Shown piece after piece: positions 1 to 5,247 of a stretch of 5,247 nt of DNA. The position numbers and the translations under genes are program-made. The notes beneath the pieces are model-generated. The model was not told the origin of the DNA and searched no databases. It worked only from the letters and a program-made list of their open reading frames with translations. The stretch's first letter is position 1. The number at the start of each line of letters is the position of its first letter. Where the stretch lies: contig JAFDCT010000262.1 in assembly GCA_019312695.1 (NCBI GenBank), positions 1 to 5,247 on the forward strand. The letters run 5' to 3'. This stretch comes from Deltaproteobacteria bacterium (GTDB lineage Bacteria > Desulfobacterota > Desulfobulbia > Desulfobulbales > BM004).

Positions 1-1689
1 AAGGATTACGAACCCAAGATGACAACACTGGTTCTGGCCAGTAACAATAAGGTGCTGAAAGAGATATTTGAGGAAAACCGCCGGGTGGTTGCCTTGGAAC
101 TGCTGCCCGAACTGCTGCCCAAGGCCTTTGTCGCTGCTGAGGACGCCCGTTTTTACGAGCATCCTGGTGTTGATCTCTGGTCAATTTTCCGGGCTTTATT
201 TCATAATTTCCGGTCCGGTTCAAGGGCCCAGGGCGGGAGTACCATAACACAGCAGGTTACGCGTTCTCTTTTGCTGTCACGCAAAAAGGTTTACTCCCGC
301 AAAATTAAGGAGGCAATCCTTGCCTATCGCATTGATTCGGTCATGAGCAAGGCTGAAATACTCTATATCTACCTGAATCAAATTTATCTCGGTGAAGGAG
401 CTTATGGCGTTGAAACTGCGGCACGGACCTATTTTAACAAAAGGGCTAAAAATTTAAGCCTGGCCCAGATGGCCCTGCTGGCAGGTTTACCGCAGGCCCC
501 AAGCCGTTATTCGCCCTTTAAGGATTTGACTCTGGCCAAGAAACGCCAGGCTTACGTGCTCAACAGAATGGTGGAAGAAGGTTATATTACACCGGAAGCT
601 GCCAGGACAGCCTTTAGGGAGTCTCTGGCACTGAAGAAATCAGGTGATGATTATTCTACCGGAGAGTTTTATGTGCAGCAGATTAGTAACTATATAAGCA
701 GTAAGTATGGACAGGAAATCCTGGCGACGGGCGGACTTACCATATACACCTGCCTGGACCCGGCAATACAGCAAAATGCCGAGACTGCCATCCAGAAAGG
801 TATGGCATCACTTTCCAGAGAGCAGAAGAAGGGCAAAAGTCCCCAGGCAGCAATGGTTGTGCTGGAAACAGCTACCGGCAAAGTTCGGGCTGTTGTGGGA
901 GGCACTGATTTCAGCATCAGTCAGTTTGACAGGGTTATCCAGGCGAGACGTCAGCCTGGGTCTGCCTTCAAGCCCATTGTTTATGCAGCAGCGCTGGAAA
1001 AAGGTTTTAGGCCTGATTCGATATTAGTGGACGAACCGTTGAGCCTGGCAGGGGCAACGCGAGGCCATACCTGGAAACCCAGGAATTTTGACAACCGCCA
1101 CTACGGCCCGACAACGCTGAGGGAAGGTCTGATTTATTCACGCAACATCATAGCTATAAAACTTCTGCAGGAAGCAGGCATAAACAGCGCAATAAGTATG
1201 GCCAGGAATCTGGGCATAGATGCACCGCTCAAACCCGATCTTACTTTAGCACTTGGCTCTTCAGGTATTTCACTTCTGGAGATGACAGCAGCCTATGGCT
1301 CCTTTGCCAACCATGGCAACTATATCAAGCCGATATTCACAGAAAAGATTATAGACCGGCAGGGCACGATACTTGAAGAAAATTCCCCCGTCAGGGTTAG
1401 GGGCATGTCAGAAAAAACAGCAAACCACATGGATCAAATGCTGCAGGAAGTTATCAGCCGGGGTACGGGAAAAAGGGCTCGAGGCCTGAAACGAACTGCA
1501 GCCGGTAAGACAGGTACCACCGACAACAATATGGATGCCTGGTTTATCGGCTATACCAGTGATTTTCTGGCAGGGGTCTGGGTTGGACATGATAGGAATA
1601 TTTCACTGGGAAAAGATGGCTCGGGAGGAGAGGTTGCGGCCCCGATATGGCTGAACTTCATGAAACAGGTTGAAAGCGGGGGAAATTAG
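1..1689 (+). CDS. Class A penicillin-binding protein 1A (bifunctional transglycosylase/transpeptidase), 5' end outside window
   Basis: This enzyme polymerises lipid II into glycan strands and cross-links the stem peptides, acting at the outer face of the inner membrane. Numbering from the ATG at 19, the GT51 domain covers about residues 20-200. It shows EDARFYEHPG with catalytic E41, GGSTITQQ at 72-79, RKIKEA with the second glutamate E98, and a YLNQIYLGEGAYG segment. The transpeptidase domain (about 270-540) has the serine box SAFK (S315, K318), SRN (374-376) and KTGTT (from K497), so all three penicillin-binding motifs are intact. The frame is open to base 1 and reads DYEPK before the ATG. 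This matches the linker that normally follows the membrane anchor in PBP1A, so the start and transmembrane helix lie upstream and the ATG at 19 is internal. The protein is short for PBP1A: the two domains are joined by a short linker without the OB-like insertion of the E. coli enzyme. The C-terminus ends normally (AAPIWLNFM). It could be called mrcA/ponA, but orthology is not certain. Confidence 0.95.
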   Translation, partial: KDYEPKMTTLVLASNNKVLKEIFEENRRVVALELLPELLPKAFVAAEDARFYEHPGVDLWSIFRALFHNFRSGSRAQGGSTITQQVTRSLLLSRKKVYSRKIKEAILAYRIDSVMSKAEILYIYLNQIYLGEGAYGVETAARTYFNKRAKNLSLAQMALLAGLPQAPSRYSPFKDLTLAKKRQAYVLNRMVEEGYITPEAARTAFRESLALKKSGDDYSTGEFYVQQISNYISSKYGQEILATGGLTIYTCLDPAIQQNAETAIQKGMASLSREQKKGKSPQAAMVVLETATGKVRAVVGGTDFSISQFDRVIQARRQPGSAFKPIVYAAALEKGFRPDSILVDEPLSLAGATRGHTWKPRNFDNRHYGPTTLREGLIYSRNIIAIKLLQEAGINSAISMARNLGIDAPLKPDLTLALGSSGISLLEMTAAYGSFANHGNYIKPIFTEKIIDRQGTILEENSPVRVRGMSEKTANHMDQMLQEVISRGTGKRARGLKRTAAGKTGTTDNNMDAWFIGYTSDFLAGVWVGHDRNISLGKDGSGGEVAAPIWLNFMKQVESGGN

Positions 1690-1757
1690 TCTGAGGTTCT
1701 AGGTATTTTGTTGTGGATCATTACAGGCTGTGTGAAATGGCAGCAAAAAAACAGAAT
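1690..1757. other. Short convergent intergenic gap without a clear terminator
   Basis: The PBP gene (+) and der (-) end facing each other with 68 bases between their stop codons. I see only a weak 4-bp stem (GCTG...CAGC, about 1729-1746) followed on the plus strand by a run of A, not T. On the minus strand the T run lies between the der stop and that stem, so the order is wrong for an intrinsic terminator in either direction. Termination may be factor-dependent, or the two transcripts may overlap. Confidence 0.5.
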
Positions 1758-3149
1758 TTACGGTTTCTTGCGCCGTTTGCGCTCCCGGAAGACAATCCTG
1801 ATTGGTGTTTGATTAAGGCCCAGCTCTTTCCTGAAGGTGTTGACCAGGTAGCGGTGATATGAAAAGTGAATTTCCTTGGGATAGTTGGCGACAATGGCAA
1901 AGGTTGGAGGCTGACTGGTAATCTGCGTCGTGTAGAGGAGTTTTAGGCGCCTGCCTCTGGCCACAGCCGGCGGATGTGAATCAACCGCATTCCGGAGAAT
2001 ACGGTTTAATTGACTGGTTGGAAATGTTTTACTGAACTGCCTGTAAACAGAATCGATTGTTGGTAGTAGTTTATTCACCCCTTTGCCGGTTAGGGCAGAC
2101 AGGGGCAGTATCGGCGCAAAACCCACAAATTGTGTGGCCATTTTCAATTCTGCCAAAATTTTCTTCTGCTCTTTGTGATCATCCTTGAGAATATCCCATT
2201 TATTTACCACCAGGATGCAGGCTTTTCCCTCATCCTGTGTATAACCGATAACTTTTGTATCCTGTTCGGTAATACCTTCTTCGGTGTTGATGAGTATCAG
2301 GGCCAGATCGCAGCGCTCTAGAGCGGCGAGTGCTTTGATAATGCTGAATTTTTCCAGTTTTTCCTTTACCCGGCCTTTGCGCCTGATCCCGGCGGTATCC
2401 ATAAGCAGGTAATTTTTAGCCCCTTTTGTTAAAAGGGTATCAATTGAATCACGGGTAGTGCCGGGAATATCTGAGACCAGCATGCGATCTTCTCCCAGCA
2501 ACCGGTTGATAAGGGAAGATTTGCCGACATTGGGCCTGCCGAAAAAAGCAATGCGGATAGATTCTGCCGGCTGCAGGGAACTTTCCTGGTGCTCGGGCAA
2601 TACAGTAATGAGATCATCCATAAGTGAACGGACACCATAGCCGTGCTCTGCAGATACCGGCCAGAGCCGTTCCACGCCCAATTCATAAAAAGAAGGAAGC
2701 AGGTTTGGTTCCAGTTCCTCGCCATCTATCTTATTCACCACGTAATAGACGGGTTTATCGGTCCTGCGGAGCAGGTTTGTAACGTCAAAGTCAGTAGGTG
2801 TTACTCCCTCCCTGCCGTCCAGCAGGAACAAAAGCACATCAGCTTCAGCAACAGCCTGCAGGGTCTGTTCCCTGATATTACCGGACATGATATCCCTTTC
2901 TTCTGCCGGTCCGGACTCTGCCGCAATGCCGCCTGTGTCAACAAGAATAAAGGTCTTATGCTCCCAATCAACCCTTTCGTACTGCCTGTCACGGGTAACG
3001 CCCGGAGTAGGATCCACAAGGGCCTTACGTGATTTTGTGATCCGGTTGAACAGGGTTGATTTGCCGACGTTCGGTCTGCCGATCAGGGCGACAATAGCAG
3101 ATTGCATTACCTTTGTTTTACGGGAGATTTTTTTGTCAGTCATTTGCAT
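1758..3149 (-). CDS. der: Ribosome-assembly GTPase Der (EngA), tandem G domains plus KH-like domain
   Basis: Der is an essential cytoplasmic GTPase that helps mature the 50S ribosomal subunit. The 463-residue product has the family's diagnostic double G domain. The first domain has GRPNVGKS (24-31), GVTRD (50-54), DTGG (71-74) and NKID (139-142). The second has GRPNVGKS (204-211), GTTRD (230-234), DTAG (251-254) and NKWD (316-319). The KH-like C-terminal domain spans about 355-463 and ends in the basic tail RKRRKKP. All nucleotide-binding motifs are intact. The start is open to debate. Most Der proteins begin a few residues before the P-loop, which would fit M15 (ATG at 3107, reading MQSAIVALIGRP). 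That codon has AAAGG only 2 bases upstream, which is too close. The ATG at 3149 has AAGAG at 7 bases and is preferred here; M3 is also possible. Der follows the kinase stop by 10 bases and is probably co-transcribed and translationally coupled with it. Confidence 0.97.
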   Translation of the reverse strand: MQMTDKKISRKTKVMQSAIVALIGRPNVGKSTLFNRITKSRKALVDPTPGVTRDRQYERVDWEHKTFILVDTGGIAAESGPAEERDIMSGNIREQTLQAVAEADVLLFLLDGREGVTPTDFDVTNLLRRTDKPVYYVVNKIDGEELEPNLLPSFYELGVERLWPVSAEHGYGVRSLMDDLITVLPEHQESSLQPAESIRIAFFGRPNVGKSSLINRLLGEDRMLVSDIPGTTRDSIDTLLTKGAKNYLLMDTAGIRRKGRVKEKLEKFSIIKALAALERCDLALILINTEEGITEQDTKVIGYTQDEGKACILVVNKWDILKDDHKEQKKILAELKMATQFVGFAPILPLSALTGKGVNKLLPTIDSVYRQFSKTFPTSQLNRILRNAVDSHPPAVARGRRLKLLYTTQITSQPPTFAIVANYPKEIHFSYHRYLVNTFRKELGLNQTPIRIVFRERKRRKKP

Positions 3150-3156
3150 GCAAAAA

Positions 3157-3161
3157 CTCTT
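3157..3161 (-). promoter_or_regulatory. Probable ribosome binding site of der
   Basis: On the minus strand AAGAG lies 7 bases before the ATG at 3149. It overlaps the last two bases of the upstream kinase's TAA stop (3162-3160). A stronger GGAG lies further back at 3169-3166, 16 bases from the ATG and inside the kinase's last codons. This arrangement favours the 3149 start over the internal ATG at 3107 and suggests translational coupling. Confidence 0.5.
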
Positions 3162-4224
3162 AATTCTCCAGCATAAGCAGAATTTTTTCAGTCAATTTCT
3201 GTAACTGGGGATAGTTCTTCCCTTCCGGACCAGTCAATTGCCGCTGCAGGGACAGGGTTGCCGGCAGAATGTACTGTTTGAAGAATATTTTCTTTCTCTG
3301 CCAGGAAAGAAAGGCAAAGGCGCCTAAGATCTGGAGGTTCCGTTGCAGGGCCAGACTGGGGAATCCCTTTGAGAATGCCAAGTCATCAAGGCCGTACTTG
3401 CAAAGATGTTCCAGATAATGGTCCAACAGTTCCTGTTGTACCCCGTAAGGGATATTAGCATAGGGATCGATAAGCAGCGAGGCCAGATCGTACCCAAGAG
3501 GACCCAGCCTGCCACCCTGAAAATCAATTACTCTGGCTTCCCCGTCCAGAAGCATGAGGTTTCTTGACTGAAAATCCCGGTGCAGAAAATAAACTGCCGG
3601 TTGCCGTGCGGCACGGCCGGCAAGCTGTTTGAATTCATCGGATAATTTTGCTGAAAAACTTTTCATACCGAGAAGCTCCCGGCATAATGTTTCGATGAAA
3701 TAGCCTGATTCCTTTTGCAGCATCAGTTTCTTATCATAGCGCTGAGTATCCCAGCACCATCTCCTGTCGAAACGGACGCTGCCCGAAATCTGCATAAAGA
3801 GAAGCAGTTCAACGATTTCCTTGTAGGTTTCCTTCATCTGTTCCCAAGCATCTTCACCCTGTTTTTTCTTTTTTCGTTCCAGTTCATCATGCAGGAGTGT
3901 GTCGCCGAGATCCTCGAACAGAATAAAACCTTTTTCAGGGTCAAATCCGTGTATTGTTGGTACCGGGATGCCTCTTTTTTTTAAATGACGGCCAATATTA
4001 TAGGCAGCATGGGCTTCAGCCATACCTTTTGCAGGGTTTTCATTAGCCGGTAAAACACCACAGAAGGAACCGGTATCAGCAATTTTTATTTTAAAGAAAA
4101 GGCGACTTGAGCCGTCACCGGAAAGAGATTTCAGGTTGATTTTCTCCGTTTTATCAACAAGATATTCTTTCTGAAGAAAATTAAAGATGTACTGTGTATA
4201 ATTGTTTTTGTTGGGGCTGTTCAT
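3160..4224 (-). CDS. APH-fold phosphotransferase, AmgK-like anomeric sugar kinase (COG3178 type)
   Basis: This 354-residue protein has the aminoglycoside-phosphotransferase/choline-kinase fold. A glycine-rich loop GDGSSR near residue 36 is followed by a lobe ending in the hinge-like FILFEDLGDTLL. The catalytic Brenner motif is HRDFQSRN, with H215, catalytic D217 and N222. The metal-binding aspartate is D234 in VIDFQGGRLGPLGYDLASLL. The DFQ form followed by GPLGYDLASLL is typical of the AmgK branch rather than of antibiotic-resistance kinases. In Pseudomonas, AmgK phosphorylates N-acetylmuramic acid or N-acetylglucosamine at the anomeric position, and MurU then makes the UDP-sugar. The adjacent nucleotidyltransferase supports that kind of role here, but the true sugar is inferred. 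The ATG at 4224 has no good Shine-Dalgarno sequence (a T-rich stretch precedes it), and no in-frame ATG is found in the intergenic sequence read upstream. A lysine-rich stretch ERKKKKQ (about 116-122) lies in an insertion between hinge and catalytic loop. The gene probably starts an operon with der. Confidence 0.85.
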   Translation of the reverse strand: MNSPNKNNYTQYIFNFLQKEYLVDKTEKINLKSLSGDGSSRLFFKIKIADTGSFCGVLPANENPAKGMAEAHAAYNIGRHLKKRGIPVPTIHGFDPEKGFILFEDLGDTLLHDELERKKKKQGEDAWEQMKETYKEIVELLLFMQISGSVRFDRRWCWDTQRYDKKLMLQKESGYFIETLCRELLGMKSFSAKLSDEFKQLAGRAARQPAVYFLHRDFQSRNLMLLDGEARVIDFQGGRLGPLGYDLASLLIDPYANIPYGVQQELLDHYLEHLCKYGLDDLAFSKGFPSLALQRNLQILGAFAFLSWQRKKIFFKQYILPATLSLQRQLTGPEGKNYPQLQKLTEKILLMLEN

Positions 4225-4316
4225 AGGTAAAAAAAGATGAACTTCTCCGTTATTATGGTTGGTTAATGCAATAAATTTATAAGGTTGGAATTACCCTAAA
4301 CATTATATTTATACCT
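4225..4316. other. AT-rich intergenic region carrying the kinase-der leader
   Basis: These 92 bases separate the nucleotidyltransferase stop from the kinase start and contain no credible gene. They hold the -10 part of the promoter described separately and a roughly 70-base leader. They also hold a perfect 10-base palindrome, ATAAATTTAT, at 4271-4280. I see no riboswitch-like structure and no terminator hairpin. Confidence 0.6.
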
Positions 4317-4330
4317 TCAAGATGTCACAA
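4302..4330 (-). promoter_or_regulatory. Sigma-70-like promoter for the kinase-der transcript
   Basis: On the minus strand the -35 hexamer TTGTGA (4330-4325) is separated by exactly 17 bases from a perfect -10 hexamer TATAAT (4307-4302). Transcription would begin near 4295, about 70 bases before the kinase ATG. The -35 box lies inside the last codons of the nucleotidyltransferase gene. The match (four of six plus six of six, optimal spacing) is good for an unaided reading, but AT-rich sequence produces chance TATAAT boxes. Confidence 0.6.
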
Positions 4331-5078
4331 TTGCATCCTTTATAACGCTTCCGGCCGGGACAATTGCATCATCCCAGACAACACTCCGCTGCACGGTTGC
4401 CCCCGGTTCGATCACTGCCCCTCTGCCAATGCAGACCCAGTCCAGCAGTTTGACATACCTGTCGAGCGGAATATTATCCAGACCCATAAAGGGACCAGCG
4501 GCAGCTGCTTGAATAAGTTCGTCATAAAGGGGCACTTTTTTTCCCAGGAGGTCCCCGTGCAGTTTCAGGTAGTCCGCCCGGGTCCCCATATCAGTCCAGA
4601 AATGACCGGTTGCCAGATATGCCCTGATAGAGCCGCCCCGCTGTAAAAGTTTTCTGTAGCAGTCGATAATGCAGTAGGGGGTATCCTGCTGCACAGTCTG
4701 CAGCACGCCGGGATTAATGACATGGATCCCGGTAAAGGCAAGTGATCTTTCCCCAGGGGCGCTAACGGCTTCAGGCCTGTCGAAACTTAGAATCCAGCCA
4801 TTTTCATCCACTATGATACTGTTGAAGCGCGGATAGTCATGCAGTACAAGGGTGACATCTGTTCCAGCTTCATAATGAAAGCGGTAGACATCGCGGTAAT
4901 TAATTGAATGATAGATATCACCATTGACAACCAGGACCGGTTCACGGCCGAAATGGGGTAAAGCCATGCGCAGTCCGCCCCCGGTACCAAGTATCTTTTT
5001 TTCTTCCTGCAGGATGATATTTTCTTCCTGATGCAAAATATGGCGATGACAGGTCAGCGCAGGACTTCTCCAATGCAC
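4317..5078 (-). CDS. MurU-like sugar-1-phosphate nucleotidyltransferase with hexapeptide tail, 5'-truncated at a junction
   Basis: Enzymes of this family join a sugar 1-phosphate to a nucleotide; MurU makes UDP-MurNAc in cell-wall recycling. Numbering from the GTG at 5078, the recognisable part starts near residue 21: LQEEKKILGTGGGLR (23-37), VVNGDI with metal-binding D54, AFTGIHVINP (114-123), and FWTDMGTRADYL with the second metal-ligand aspartate D163. The C-terminus has hexapeptide-like turns (IGRGAVIEPGATVQRSVV) of a short left-handed beta-helix. Missing is the N-terminal signature GxGTRLxPxT...KP that binds the nucleotide, about 75-80 residues in relatives. Bases 5019-5078 and beyond are instead the antisense of a radical SAM gene, so the first 20 or so residues are spurious. 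The GTG at 5078 has no supporting context and is not the real start. As it stands the gene could not make an active enzyme. It lies 92 bases upstream of the AmgK-like kinase on the same strand, the classic pairing for these two activities. Confidence 0.8.
   Translation of the reverse strand: MHWRSPALTCHRHILHQEENIILQEEKKILGTGGGLRMALPHFGREPVLVVNGDIYHSINYRDVYRFHYEAGTDVTLVLHDYPRFNSIIVDENGWILSFDRPEAVSAPGERSLAFTGIHVINPGVLQTVQQDTPYCIIDCYRKLLQRGGSIRAYLATGHFWTDMGTRADYLKLHGDLLGKKVPLYDELIQAAAAGPFMGLDNIPLDRYVKLLDWVCIGRGAVIEPGATVQRSVVWDDAIVPAGSVIKDAIVTS
5000..5030. repeat. 10-base direct repeat TTTCTTCCTG flanking the junction
   Basis: TTTCTTCCTG occurs at 5000-5009 and again at 5021-5030, offset by 21 bases. 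The left copy is the reverse complement of the QEEK codons of the nucleotidyltransferase. The right copy encodes the FLPD segment of the radical SAM frame. The two copies therefore belong to different genes and sit on either side of the breakpoint. Chance occurrence is possible because both are A/T-rich coding stretches, but the position is suggestive. Confidence 0.7.
5010..5024. other. Recombination or assembly junction between two truncated genes
   Basis: Left of about 5012 the minus strand reads as a nucleotidyltransferase (LQEEKKILGTGGGLR). Right of about 5018 the plus strand reads as a radical SAM protein (FLPDAKYGDD). Neither family's similarity continues across the point: the plus frame hits TGA at 5015-5017, and the minus frame past 5018 spells residues foreign to nucleotidyltransferases. 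The exact breakpoint is blurred. The plus strand would read DDIFLPD, close to the family's DIYLPD, if one more T were present in the T run at 5020-5023. The radical SAM side may therefore reach a few bases further left. Confidence 0.75.
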
Positions 5079-5247
5079 CGCACTATATTTCCTACAATCT
5101 GTCCTCGCTCAAGGAAATGTTCCGACAGGTTGGACTGCTCACGACAGACACAGAGGGCATTGCCCAGCGGGGGATAATCATTCGGCACCTCGTTCTTCCC
5201 CATGACCTGGCACAAACAGAGCATGTCCTTATGATGATTAGTGAGCA
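5018..5247 (+). CDS. PflX/COG1313-like radical SAM protein, internal fragment (5' half missing, 3' end outside window)
   Basis: The plus-strand frame starting at 5018 stays open for 76 codons to the window edge. It reads YFLPDAKYGDD, then SNAPHYI, SSLKEMFRQVGLL, IAQRGIIIRHLVLP and ending HVLMMISE. This run of motifs (LPD.KYGD, K/REM.RQVG, RG..+RHLVLP) is characteristic of the uncharacterised radical SAM proteins related to pyruvate formate-lyase activating enzyme (COG1313, PflX). Members are about 300 residues, with the cluster-binding CxxxCxxC motif in the first third. That part is absent here because the frame is cut by the junction, with a TGA at 5015-5017. No start codon with a ribosome binding site is visible; the in-frame ATG at 5117 lies inside the conserved EMFRQVG segment and is not a plausible start. 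The gene runs opposite to the nucleotidyltransferase. The function of intact homologues is unknown, probably glycyl-radical or related activation. Confidence 0.75.

Noticed and set aside
19..21. ATG at 19 as the true start of the PBP gene
   Set aside because: The frame is open to base 1 and encodes the expected pre-domain linker DYEPK. There is no ribosome binding site, and a PBP1A needs an N-terminal membrane anchor, which must lie upstream.
1729..1751. Stem GCTG...CAGC followed by a homopolymer as an intrinsic terminator
   Set aside because: The stem is only 4 bp. The run is A on the plus strand, and on the minus strand the T run comes before the stem, so neither direction gives stem then U tract.
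2130..3204. Several plus-strand open frames opposite der (2130-2321, 2458-2640, 2643-3032, 2887-3204)
   Set aside because: They lie entirely or mostly antisense to a complete, motif-perfect Der, show no recognisable domain and have low-complexity or cysteine-rich composition typical of shadow frames.
3160..4224. Antibiotic resistance (aminoglycoside phosphotransferase) function for the kinase
   Set aside because: The fold is shared, but the DFQ...GPLGYDLASLL form and the neighbouring sugar nucleotidyltransferase point to the AmgK-type sugar kinase branch.
5005..5014. TCCTGCAGGA palindrome next to the junction, containing SbfI/PstI sites, as a cloning-linker scar
   Set aside because: CTGCAG is common in this window as leucine-glutamine codons, and CCTGCAGG also occurs within der near 2854-2862. 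The bases encode LQ of a conserved LQEE stretch, so they are explained by the nucleotidyltransferase itself.
5076..5078. GTG at 5078 as the true start of the nucleotidyltransferase
   Set aside because: The first 20 or so residues from this codon are antisense to a well-matched radical SAM frame and do not resemble any nucleotidyltransferase N-terminus. The frame simply stays open until a TGA at 5111-5109.

Overview
The window looks like chromosomal DNA from a Gram-negative bacterium. The protein types (a compact class A penicillin-binding protein, a COG3178-type sugar kinase beside a nucleotidyltransferase with a C-terminal hexapeptide tail, and a PflX/COG1313-like radical SAM protein) and the moderate base composition remind me most of Desulfobacterota (former Deltaproteobacteria). 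That placement is a judgement from protein flavour, not a computed result. Most of the content is housekeeping. I see no RNA gene, CRISPR array, insertion sequence or phage gene.

Layout. Positions 1-1689 (+) hold a PBP1A-type bifunctional peptidoglycan synthase whose 5' end lies left of the window. After a 68-base convergent gap comes a leftward group. Positions 3149-1758 (-) encode the ribosome-assembly GTPase Der (EngA). Positions 4224-3160 (-) encode an APH-fold sugar kinase of the AmgK type, ending 10 bases before der. Positions about 5018-4317 (-) encode the C-terminal three quarters of a MurU-like sugar-1-phosphate nucleotidyltransferase. A good sigma-70-like promoter (TTGTGA, 17 bases, TATAAT) sits between the nucleotidyltransferase and the kinase and probably drives kinase-der.

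The right end is the unusual part. From about 5018 to the window edge the plus strand encodes, in one clean frame, the middle of a COG1313/PflX-like radical SAM protein (LPDAKYGDD ... RHLVLP ...). It lacks its start and its iron-sulfur cluster motif. The nucleotidyltransferase on the other strand loses its N-terminal catalytic part at the same place. Two unrelated genes, back to back and both without 5' halves, meet within about 15 bases, and a 10-base direct repeat (TTTCTTCCTG) flanks the point. This is either a real deletion or inversion junction or a chimeric join in the assembly. The apparent GTG start of the nucleotidyltransferase at 5078 lies in foreign sequence and should not be believed.

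Functional theme. The kinase/nucleotidyltransferase pair resembles the AmgK-MurU cell-wall sugar salvage route, in which an anomeric sugar kinase is followed by a UDP-sugar-forming enzyme. The PBP polymerises and cross-links peptidoglycan. Der is a general growth gene, apparently carried along by co-transcription. No clearly new system is visible; the junction at about 5010-5024 is the point most worth checking.
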